Assembly: GCA_030762175.1 (NCBI GenBank) | Contig: JAUJEO010000021.1 | Span: forward strand, 372,001 to 436,000 | Length of the DNA: 64,000 nucleotides | Origin: Metallyticus violacea | Taxonomy: Eukaryota; Arthropoda; Insecta; Mantodea; Metallyticidae | Direction of reading: 5' to 3' | Shown here: one piece after another, positions 52,601 through 63,700 of the stretch | How positions within the stretch are numbered: the first letter of the stretch is position 1 | How the letters are laid out: every line of letters starts with the position of its first letter | Made by a program: the position numbers and the translations under genes | Notes under the pieces: generated by a model | What the model saw: only the letters and a program-made list of their open reading frames with translations | The model's database searches: none | What the model was told of the DNA's origin: nothing

Positions 52601-53708
52601 GATAGCCTCAGCAAAGCATATTATGCGCAAAGAATCTGGAAAAGAAAAAAAAATTTTTTCGAAGTTTGGAAACTTCGTTAGAATCACTTTTTATCCGTTC
52701 TTATTTGAGATAACTGGTTCTCTTTCATTATACTAGTTTGATAGCCTCAGAAAAGCATATTATGCGCAAAGAATCTCGAAAAGAAAAAAAATTTTTTTCG
52801 AAGTTTGGAAACTTCGTTAGAATCATTTTTTTTCCGTTCTTATTTGAAATAACTGAATCTCTTTCATTATACTAGTTTGATAACCTCAGAAAAGCATATT
52901 ATGCGAAAAGAATCTCGAAAAGAAAAAAGTTTTTTTTCGAAGTTTGGAAACTTCGTTTGAATATCTTTTTTTCCGTTCTTATTTGAGATAACTGGTTCTC
53001 TTTCATTATACTAGTTTGATAGCCTCAGTAAAGCATATTATGCACAAAGAATCTCGAAAAGAAAAAAAATTTTTTTCGAAGTTTGGAAACTTCGTTTGAA
53101 TAACTTTCTTCCGTTCTTATTTGAGATAACTGGTTCTCTTTCATTATACTAGTTTGATAGCCTCAGAAAACCATATTATGCGCAAAGAATCTCGAAAATA
53201 AAAAAAATTTTTTTCGAAGTTAGGAAACTTCTTTAGAATCACTTTTTTCCGTTCTTATTTGAGATAACTGGTTCTCTTTCATTATACTAATTAGATAACC
53301 TCAGAAAAGCATATTACGCGCAAAGAATCTCGAAAATAAAAAAATTTTTTTAGAACTTTGGAAACTTCGATAGAATCTCTTTTTTTCCGTTCTTATTTGA
53401 GATAACTGGTTCTCTTTCATTATACTAGTTTGATAGCCTCAGAAAACCATATTATGCGCAAAGAATCTCGAAAAGAAAAAAAATTTTTTTCGAAGTTTGG
53501 AAACGTCGTTTGAATCACTTTTTTCCGTTCTTATTTGAGATAAGTGGTTCTCTTTCATTATAGTAGTTTGATAGCCTCAGAAAAGCATATTATGCGCAAA
53601 GAATCTCGAAATGAAAAAAAAATTTTTTCGAAGTTTGGAAACTTCCTTAGAATCACTTTTTTTCCATTTTTATTTGAGATAACTGGTTCTCTTTCCTTAT
53701 ACTAGTTT
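49613..53708 (+). repeat. HOR family B unit 2 (4,096 bp)
   Basis: The unit holds one EcoRI monomer (51,090), one TTCTCTGCATTAT monomer (about 52,585), and then the GAATATC monomer (about 52,960). Near 53,050-53,110 it passes into AATAACTTTCTTCCG, the block also seen at 43,660 and 55,681. It is about 418 bp (3 monomers) shorter than unit 4. Confidence 0.8.
53629..53708 (+). repeat. Truncated monomer, 80 bp
   Basis: It has the same joint and flanking variants as the others, 4,096 bp after the previous copy. Confidence 0.92.
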
Positions 53709-56280
53709 CGAAGTTTGGAAACGTCGTTTGAATCACTTTATTCCGTTCTTATTTGAGATTACTGGTTCTCTTTCATTATAGTAGTTTGATAGCCTCAGAA
53801 AAGCATATTCTGCACAAAGAATCTCGAAAAGAAAAAAAATTTTTTTCGAAGTTAGGAAACTTCGTTAGAATCACTTTTTTTCCGTTCTTATTTGAGATAA
53901 CTGGTTCTCTTTCATTATACTAGTTTGATAGCCTCAGCAAAGCATATTATGCACAAAGAATCTCGAAAAGAAAAAAATTTTTTTTCGAAGTTTGGAAACT
54001 TCGTTTGAATCACTTTTTTTCCGTTCTTATTTGAGATAACTGGTTCTCTTTCACAATACTAGTTTGATAGCCTCAGTAAAGCATATTATGCACAAAGAAT
54101 TTCGAAAAGAAAAAAGTTTTTTTTCGAAGTTTCGAAACTTCGTTTGAATCACTTTTTTTCCGTTCTTATTTTAGATAACTGGTTCTCTTTCATTATACTA
54201 ATTTGATAGCCTCAGTAAAGCATATTATGCGCAAAGAATCTCGAAATGAAAAAAAATTTTTTTCGAAGTTTGAAAACGTCGTTAGAATCACTTTTTTTCC
54301 GTTCTTATTTGAGATAACTGGTTCTCTTTCATTATACTAGTTTGATAGCCTCAGAAAGGCATATTATGCCCAAAGAATCTCGAAAAAAAAAAGTTTTTTT
54401 TCGAAGTTTGGAAACTTCGTTAGAATCACTTTTTTTCCGTTCTTATTTCAGATTACTGGTTCTCTTTCATTATAGTAGTTTGATAGCCTCAGAAAAGCAT
54501 ATTATGCACAAAGAATCTCGAAAAGAAAAAAAATTTTTTTCGAAGTTAGGAAACTTCGTTAGAATCACTTTTTTTCCATTCTTATTTGAGATAACTGGTT
54601 CTCTTTCATTATAGTAGTTTGATAGCCTCAGAAAAGCATATTATGCGCAAAGAATCTCGAAATGAAAAAAATTTTTTTTCGAAGTTTGGAAACTTCCTTA
54701 GAATCACTTTTTTTCCATTTTTATTTGATATAACTGGTTCTCTTTCCTTATACTAGTTTGATAGCCTCAGAAAAGCATATTATGCGCAAAGAATCTCGAA
54801 AAGAAAAAAATTTTTTTTCGAAGTTTGGAAACGTCGTTTGAATCACTTTATTCCGTTCTTATTTGAGATTACTGGTTCTCTTTCATTATAGTAGTTTGAT
54901 AGCCCCAGAAAAGCATATTATGCACAAAGAATCTCGAAAAGAAAAAAAATTTTTTTCGAAGTTAGGAAACTTCATTAGAATCACTTTTTTTCCGTTCTTA
55001 TTTGAGATAACTGGTTCTCTTTCATTATACTAGTTTGATAGCCTCAGAAAAGCATATTATGCGCAAAGAATCTCAAAAAGAAAAAATTTTTTTTTCGAAG
55101 TTTGGAAACTTCGTTAGAATCACTTTTTTTCCGTTCTTATTTGAGATTACTGGTTCTCTTTCATTATAGTAGTTTGATAGCCTCAGAAAAGCATATTATG
55201 CACAAAGAATCTCGAAAAGAAAAAAAATTTTTTTCGAAGTTAGGAAACTTCGTTAGAATCACTTTTTTTCCGTTCTTATTTGAGATAACTGGTTCTCTTT
55301 CATTATACTAGTTTGATAGCCTCAGCAAAGCATATTATTTACAAAGAATCTCGAAAAGAAAAAAAATTTTTTTCGAAGTTTGGAAACTTCGTTTGAATCA
55401 CTTTTATTCCGTTCTTATTTGAGATAACTGGTTCTCTTTCACTATACTAGTTTGATAGCCTCAGTAAAGCATATTATGCACAAAGAATCTCGAAAAGAAA
55501 AGTTTTTTTTCGAAGTTTCGAAACTTCGTTTGACTCACTTTTTTTCCGTTCTAATTTGAGATAACTGGTTCTCTTTTATTATACTAGTTTGATAGCCTCA
55601 GTAAAGCATATTATGTGCAAAGAATCTCGAAAAGAAAAAAAATTTTTTTCGAAGTTTGGAAACTTCGTTTGAATAACTTTCTTCCGTTCTTATTTGAGAT
55701 AACTGGTTCTCTTTCATTATACTAGTTTGATAGCCTCAGAAAACCATATTATGCGCAAAGAATCTCGAAAATAAAAAAATTTTTTTTCGAAGTTAGGAAA
55801 TTTCTTTAGAATCACTTTTTTCCGTTCTTATTTGAGATAACTGGTTCTCTTTCATTATACTAATTAGATAACCTCAGAAAAGCATATTACGCGCAAAGAA
55901 TCTCGAAAATAAAAAAAATTTTTTAGAACTTTGGAAACTTCGATAGAATCTCTTTTTTCCGTTCTTATTTGAGATAACTGGTTCTCTTTCATTATACTAG
56001 TTTGATAGCCTCAGAAAACCATATTATGCGCAAAGAATCTCGAAAAGAAAAAAAATTTTTTTCGAAGTTTGGAAACGTCGTTTGAATCACTTTTTTCCGT
56101 TCTTATTTGAGATAAGTGGTTCTCTTTCATTATAGTAGTTTGATAGCCTCAGAAAAGCATATTATGCGCAAAGAATCTCGAAATGAAAAAAAAATTTTTT
56201 CGAAGTTTGGAAACTTCCTTAGAATCACTTTTTTTCCATTTTTATTTGAGATAACTGGTTCTCTTTCCTTATACTAGTTT
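53709..56280 (+). repeat. HOR family B unit 3 (2,572 bp, shortened)
   Basis: About 18.5 monomers. It starts like the other units, with the palindrome variant at 54,125. At about 54,610 it diverges into CGAAATG / CCATTTTT monomers, including an untruncated CTTTCCTTATACTAGTTTGATAG copy near 54,747. It then continues through TTATTTACAAAG (55,335) and AATAACTTTCTTCCG (55,681). The EcoRI and CTGCATTAT monomers are missing. It is probably a deletion/fusion product of two longer units. Confidence 0.8.
56201..56280 (+). repeat. Truncated monomer, 80 bp
   Basis: It has the same joint and flanking variants as the others, 2,572 bp after the previous copy. Confidence 0.92.
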
Positions 56281-59200
56281 CGAAGTTTGGAAACGTCGTT
56301 TGAATCACTTTATTCCGTTCTTATTTGAGATTACTGGTTCTCTTTCATTATAGTAGTTTGATAGCCTCAGAAAAGCATATTCTGCACAAAGAATCTCGAA
56401 AAGAAAAAAATTTTTTTTCGAAGTTAGGAAACTTCGTTAGAATCACTTTTTTTCCGTTCTTATTTGAGATAACTGGTTCTCTTTCATTATACTAGTTTGA
56501 TAGCCTCAGCAAAGCATATTATGCACAAAGAATCTCGAAAAGAAAAAAATTTTTTTTCGAAGTTTGGAAACTTCGTTTGAATCACTTTTTTTCCGTTCTT
56601 ATTTGAGATAACTGGTTCTCTTTCACAATACTAGTTTGATAGCCTCAGTAAAGCATATTATGCACAAAGAATTTCGAAAAGAAAAAAGTTTTTTTTCGAA
56701 GTTTCGAAACTTCGTTTGAATCACTTTTTTCCGTTCTTATTTTAGATAACTGGTTCTCTTTCATTATACTAATTTGATAGCCTCAGTAAAGCATATTATG
56801 CGCAAAGAATCTCGAAATGAAAAAAAATTTTTTTCGAAGTTTGAAAACGTCGTTAGAATCACTTTTTTTCCGTTCTTATTTGAGATAACTGGTTCTCTTT
56901 CATTATACTAGTTTGATAGCCTCAGAAAGGCATATTATGCCCAAAGAATCTCGAAAAAAAAAAGTTTTTTTTCGAAGTTTGGAAACTTCGTTAGAATCAC
57001 TTTTTTTCCGTTCTTATTTCAGATTACTGGTTCTCTTTCATTATAGTAGTTTGATAGCCTCAGAAAAGCATATTATGCACAAAGAATCTCGAAAAGAAAA
57101 AAAATTTTTTTCGAAGTTAGGAAACTTCGTTAGAATCACTTTTTTTCCATTCTTATTTGAGATAACTGGTTCTCTTTCATTACACTAGTTTGATAGCCTC
57201 AGCAAAGCATATTATGCACAAAGAATCTCAAAAGAAAAAAATTTTTTTTCGAAATTTGGAAACTTCGTTTGAATCAATTTTATTCCGTTCTTATTTGAGA
57301 TAACTGGTTCTCTTTCACTATACTAGTTTGATAGCCTCAGTAAAGCATATTATGCACAAAGAATCTCGAAAAGAAAAAAGTTTTTTTTCGAAGTTTCGAA
57401 ACTTCGTTTGACTCACTTTTTTTCCGTTCTAATTTGAGATAACTGGTTCTCTTTCATTATACTAGTTTGATAGCCTCAGTAAAGCATATTATGTGCAAAG
57501 AATCTGGAAAAGAAAAAAAATTTTTTTCGAAGTTTGGAAACTTCGTTAGAATCACTCTTTTTCCGTTCTTATTTTAGGTAACTGGTTCTCTTTCATTATA
57601 CTAATTTGATAGCCTCAGTAAAGCATATTATGCGCAAAGAATCTTGAAATGAAAAAAAATTTTTTTCGAAGTTTGGAAACGTCGTTAGAATCACTTTTTT
57701 TCCGTTCTTATTTGAGATAACTGGTTCTCTTTCATTATACTAGTATGATAGACTCAGAATTCGTTATGCGCAAAGAATCTTGAAAAGAAAAAAGTTTTTT
57801 TTCGAAGTTTGGAAACTTCGTTTGAATAACTTTTTTTCCGTTCTTATTTGAGATAACTGGTTCTCTTTCATTATACTAGTTTGATAGCCTCAGAAAAGCA
57901 TATTATGCGCAAAGAATCTCGAAAAGAAAAAATTTTTTTTTCGAAGTTTGGAAACTTCGTTAGAATCACTTTTTTTCCGTTCTTATTTGAGATAACTGGT
58001 TCTCTTTCATTATACTAGTTTGATAGCCTCAGAAAAGCATATTATGCGCAAAGAATCTCGAAAAGAAAAAAAAATTTTTCGAAGTTTGGAAACTTCGTTA
58101 GAATCACTTTTTTTCCGTTCTTATTTGAAATAACTGGTTCTCTTTCATGATACTAGTTTGATAGCCTCAGAAAATCATATTATGCGCAAAGAATCTTGAA
58201 AAGAAAAAAATTTTTTTTCGATGTTTGGAAAATTAGTTAGGATCATTTTTTTAACGTTCTGATTTGAGATAACTGGTTCTCTTTCATTATACTAGTTTGA
58301 TAGCCTCAGAAAAGCATATTATGCACAAAGAATCTCGAAAAGAAAAAAAAATTTTATCGAAGTTTGGAAACATTCTTTAGAATCACTTTTTTTCCGTTTT
58401 TATTTGCGATAACTGGTTCTCTTTCATTATACTAGTTTGATAGCCTCAGAAAACCATATTATGCGCAAAGAATCTCGAAAAGAAAAAAATTTTTTTTTCG
58501 AAGTTTGGAAGCTTCTTTAGAATCACTATTTTTCCGTTCTTATTTGAGATTACTGGTTCTCTTTCATTATACTAATTAGATAGCCTCAGAAAAGCATATT
58601 ACGCGCAAAGAATCTCGAAAATAAAAAAATTTTTTTAGAACTTTGGAAACTTCGTTAGAATCACTTTTTTTCCGTTCTTATTTGAAATAACTGAATCTCT
58701 TTCATTATAGTAGTTTGATAGCCTCAGAAAAGCATTTTATGCGCAAAGAATCTCGAAAAAAAAATTTTTTTTTTCGAAGTTTGGAAACTTCATTATAATC
58801 ACTTTTTTTCCGTTCTTATTTGAGATAACTGGTTCTCTTTCATTATACTAGTTTGATAGCCTCAGTAAAGCATATTATGCGCAAAGAATCTCGAAAAGAA
58901 AAAAATTTTTTTTTCGAAATTTGGAAACTTCGTTAGAATCACTTTTTTTCCGTTCTTATTTGAGATAAATGGTTCTCTTTCATTATACTAGTTTGATAAC
59001 CTCAGAAAAGCATATTATGCGCAAAGAATCTCGAAAAGAAAATAGTTTTTTTTCGAAGTTTGGAAACTTCGTTTGAATCACTTTTTTTCCGTTCTTATTT
59101 GAGATAACTGGTTCTCCTTCATTATACTGGTTTGATAGCCTCAGTAAAGCATATTATGCGCAAAGAATCTCGAAAAGAAAAAAAAATTTTTTCGAAGTTT

Positions 59201-60794
59201 GGAAACTTCGTTAGAATCACTTTTTTGCGTTTTTATTTGAGATAACTGGTTCTCTGCATTATACTAGTTTGATAGCCTCAGCAAAGCATATTATGCGCAA
59301 AGAATCTCGAAAAGAAAAAAAAATTTTTTCGAAGTTTGGAAACTTCGTTAGAATCACTTTTTATCCGTTCTTATTTGAGATAACTGGTTCTCTTTCATTA
59401 TACTAGTTTGATAGCCTCAGAAAAGCATATTATGCGCAAAGAATCTCGAAAAGAAAAAAAATTTTTTTCGAAGTTTGGAAACTTCGTTAAAATCATTTTT
59501 TTTCCGTTCTTATTTGAAATAACTGAATCTCTTTCATTATACTAGTTTGATAACCTCAGAAAAGCATATTATGCGAAAAGAATCTCGAAAAGAAAAAAGT
59601 TTTTTTTCGAAGTTTGGAAACTTCGTTTGAATATCTTTTTTTCCGTTCTTATTTGAGATAACTGGTTCTCTTTCATTATACTAGTTTGATAGCCTCAGTA
59701 AAGCATATTATGCACAAAGAATCTCGAAAAGAAAAAACATTTTTTCGAAGTTTGGAAACTTCGTTAGAATCACTTTTTTTCCGTTCTTATTTGAGATAAC
59801 TGGTTCTCCTTCATTATACTACTTTGATAGCCTCAGTAAAGCATATTATGCACAAAATATCTCGAAAAGAAAAAAAATGTTTTTCGAAGTTTGGAAACTT
59901 CATTAGAATCACTTTTTTTCCGTTCTTATTTGAGATAACTGGTTCTCTTTCATTATACTAGTTTGATAGCCTCAGTAAAGCATATTATGCGCAAGGAATC
60001 TGGAAAAGAAAAAAAAAATTTTTCGAAGTTTCGAAACTTCGTTTGACTCACTTTTTTTCCGTTCTAATTTGAGATAACTGGTTCTCTTTTATTATACTAG
60101 TTTGATAGCCTCAGTAAAGCATATTATGTGCAAAGAATCTCGAAAAGAAAAAAAATTTTTTTCGAAGTTTGGAAACTTCGTTTGAATAACTTTCTTCCGT
60201 TCTTATTTGAGATAACTGGTTCTCTTTCATTATACTAGTTTGATAGCCTCAGAAAACCATATTATGCGCAAAGAATCTCGAAAATAAAAAAATTTTTTTT
60301 CGAAGTTAGGAAACTTCTTTAGAATCACTTTTTTCCGTTCTTATTTGAGATAACTGGTTCTCTTTCATTATACTAATTAGATAACCTAAGAAAAGCATAT
60401 TACGCGCAAAGAATCTCGAAAATAAAAAAATATTTTTAGAACTTTGGAAACTTCGATAGAATCTCTTTTTTTCCGTTCTTATTTGAGATAACTGGTTCTC
60501 TTTCATTATACTAGTTTGATAGCCTCAGAAAACCATATTATGCGCAAAGAATCTCGAAAAGAAAAAAAATTTTTTTCGAAGTTTGGAAACGTCGTTTGAA
60601 TCACTTTTTTCCGTTCTTATTTGAGATAAGTGGTTCTCTTTCATTATAGTAGTTTGATAGCCTCAGAAAAGCATATTATGCGCAAAGAATCTCGAAATGA
60701 AAAAAAAATTTTTTCGAAGTTTGGAAACTTCCTTAGAATCACTTTTTTTCCATTTTTATTTGAGATAACTGGTTCTCTTTCCTTATACTAGTTT
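56281..60794 (+). repeat. HOR family B unit 4 (4,514 bp, full-looking unit)
   Basis: About 32.5 monomers, and the most complete family B unit. In order it carries two palindrome-variant monomers (56,697 and 57,389), the EcoRI monomer (57,757), the CTAATTAGATAGCC/ATTACGCGC monomer (about 58,603) and TTCTCTGCATTAT (about 59,253). These are followed by GAATATC (about 59,630), another palindrome variant (60,024) and AATAACTTTCTTCCG (about 60,187). From about 60,010 the whole order repeats at 4,513-4,516 bp offset from 55,495, giving a clean tandem repeat to the end of the window. Confidence 0.85.
60715..60794 (+). repeat. Truncated monomer, 80 bp
   Basis: It has the same joint and flanking variants as the others, 4,514 bp after the previous copy. 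Confidence 0.92.
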
Positions 60795-63700
60795 CGAAGT
60801 TTGGAAACGTCGTTTGAATCACTTTATTCCGTTCTTATTTGAGATTACTGGTTCTCTTTCATTATAGTAGTTTGATAGCCTCAGAAAAGCATATTCTGCA
60901 CAAAGAATCTCGAAAAGAAAAAAAATTTTTTTCGAAGTTAGGAAACTTCGTTAGAATCACTTTTTTTCCGTTCTTATTTGAGATAACTGGTTCTCTTTCA
61001 TTATACTAGTTTGATAGCCTCAGCAAAGCATATTATGCACAAAGAATCTCGAAAAGAAAAAAATTTTTTTTCGAAGTTTGGAAACTTCGTTTGAATCACT
61101 TTTTTTCCGTTCTTATTTGAGATAACTGGTTCTCTTTCACAATACTAGTTTGATAGCCTCAGTAAAGCATATTATGCACAAAGAATTTCGAAAAGAAAAA
61201 AGTTTTTTTTCGAAGTTTCGAAACTTCGTTTGAATCACTTTTTTTCCGTTCTTATTTTAGATAACTGGTTCTCTTTCATTATACTAATTTGATAGCCTCA
61301 GTAAAGCATATTATGCGCAAAGAATCTCGAAATGAAAAAAAATTTTTTTCGAAGTTTGAAAACGTCGTTAGAATCACTTTTTTTCCGTTCTTATTTGAGA
61401 TAACTGGTTCTCTTTCATTATACTAGTTTGATAGCCTCAGAAAGGCATATTATGCCCAAAGAATCTCGAAAAAAAAAAGTTGTTTTTCGAAGTTTGGAAA
61501 CTTCGTTAGAATCACTTTTTTTCCGTTCTTATTTCAGATTACTGGTTCTCTTTCATTATAGTAGTTTGATAGCCTCACAAAAGCATATTATGCACAAAGA
61601 ATCTCGAAAAGAAAAAAAATTTTTTTCGAAGTTAGGAAACTTCGTTAGAATCACTTTTTTTCCATTCTTATTTGAGATAACTGGTTCTCTTTCATTACAC
61701 TAGTTTGATAGCCTCAGCAAAGCATATTATGCACAAAGAATCTCGAAAAGAAAAAAAATTTTTTTCGAAATTTGGAAACTTCGTTTGAATCACTTTTATT
61801 CCGTTCTTATTTGAGATAACTGGTTCTCTTTCACTATACTAGTTTGATAGCCTCAGTAAAGCATATTATGCACAAAGAATCTCGAAAAGAAAAAAGTTTT
61901 TTTTCGAAGTTTCGAAACTTCGTTTGACTCACTTTTTTTCCGTTCTAATTTGAGATAACTGGTTCTCTTTCATTATACTAGTTTGATAGCCTCAGTAAAG
62001 CATATTATGTGCAAAGAATGTGGAAAAGAAAAAAAATTTTTTTCGAAGTTTGGAAACTTCGTTAGAATCACTCTTTTTCCGTTCTTATTTTAGGTAACTG
62101 GTTCTCTTTCATTATACTAATTTGATAGCCTCAGTAAAGCATATTATGCGCAAAGAATCTCGAAATGAAAAAAAATTTTTTTCGAAGTTTGGAAACGTCG
62201 TTAGAATCACTTTTTTTCCGTTCTTATTTGAGATAACTGGTTCTCTTTCATTATACTAGTATGATAGCCTCAGAATTCGTTATGCGCAAAGAATCTTGAA
62301 AAGAAAAAAGTTTTTTTTCGAAGTTTGGAAACTTCGTTTGAATAACTTTTTTTCCGTTCTTATTTGAGATAACTGGTTCTCTTTCATTATACTAGTTTGA
62401 TAGCCTCAGAAAAGCATATTATGCGCAAAGAATCTCGAAAAGAAAAAATTTTTTTTTCGAAGTTTGGAAACTTCGTTAGAATCACTTATTTTCCGTTCTT
62501 ATTTGAGATAACTGGTTCTCTTTCATTATACTAGTTTGATAGCCTCAGAAAAGCATATTATGCGCAAAGAATCTCGAAAAGAAAAAAAAATTTTTCGAAG
62601 TTTGGAAACTTCGTTAGAATCACTTTTTTTCCGTTCTTATTTGAAATAACTGGTTCTCATTCATGATACTAGTTTGATAGCCTCAGAAAATCATATTATG
62701 CGCAAAGAATCTTGAAAAGAAAAAAATTTTTTTTCGATGTTTGGAAAATTAGTTAGGATCACTTTTTTTCCGTTCTGATTTGAGATAACTGGTTCTCTTT
62801 CATTATACTAGTTTGATAGCCTCAGAAAAGCATATTATGCACAAAGAATCTCGAAAAGAAAAAAAAAATTTTTCGAAGTTTGGAAACTTCTTTAGAATCA
62901 CTTTTTTTCCGTTTTTATTTGCGATAACTGGTTCTCTTTCATTATACTAGTTTGATAGCCTCAGAAAACATATTATGCGCAAAGAATCTCGAAAAGAAAA
63001 AAATTTTTTTTTCGAAGTTTGGAAGCTTCTTTAGAATCACTATTTTTCCGTTCTTATTTGAGATTACTGGTTCTCTTTCATTATACTAATTAGATAGCCT
63101 CAGAAAAGCATATTACGCGCAAAGAATCTCGAAAATAAAAAAATTTTTTTAGAACTTTGGAAACTTCGTTAGAATCACTTTTTTTCCGTTCTTATTTGAA
63201 ATAACTGAATCTCTTTCATTATAGTAGTTTGATAGCCTCAGAAAAGCATTTTATGCGCAAAGAATCTCGAAAAAAAAAATTTTTTTTTCGAAGTTTGGAA
63301 ACTTCATTAGAATCACTTTTTTTCCGTTCTTATTTGAGATAACTGGTTCTCTTTCATTATACTAGTTTGATAGCCTCAGTAAAGCATATTATGCGCAAAG
63401 AATCTCGAAAAGAAAAAAAATTTTTTTCGAAATTTGGAAACTTCGTTAGAATCACTTTTTTTCCGTTCTTATTTGAGATAAATGGTTCTCTTTCATTATA
63501 CTAGTTTGATAACCTCAGAAAAGCATATTATGCGCAAAGAATCTCGAAAAGAAAATAGTTTTTTTTCGAAGTTTGGAAACTTCGTTTGAATCACTTTTTT
63601 TCCGTTCTTATTTGAGATAACTGGTTCTCCTTCATTATACTGGTTTGATAGCCTCAGTAAAGCATATTATGCGCAAAGAATCTCGAAAAGAAAAAAAAAT

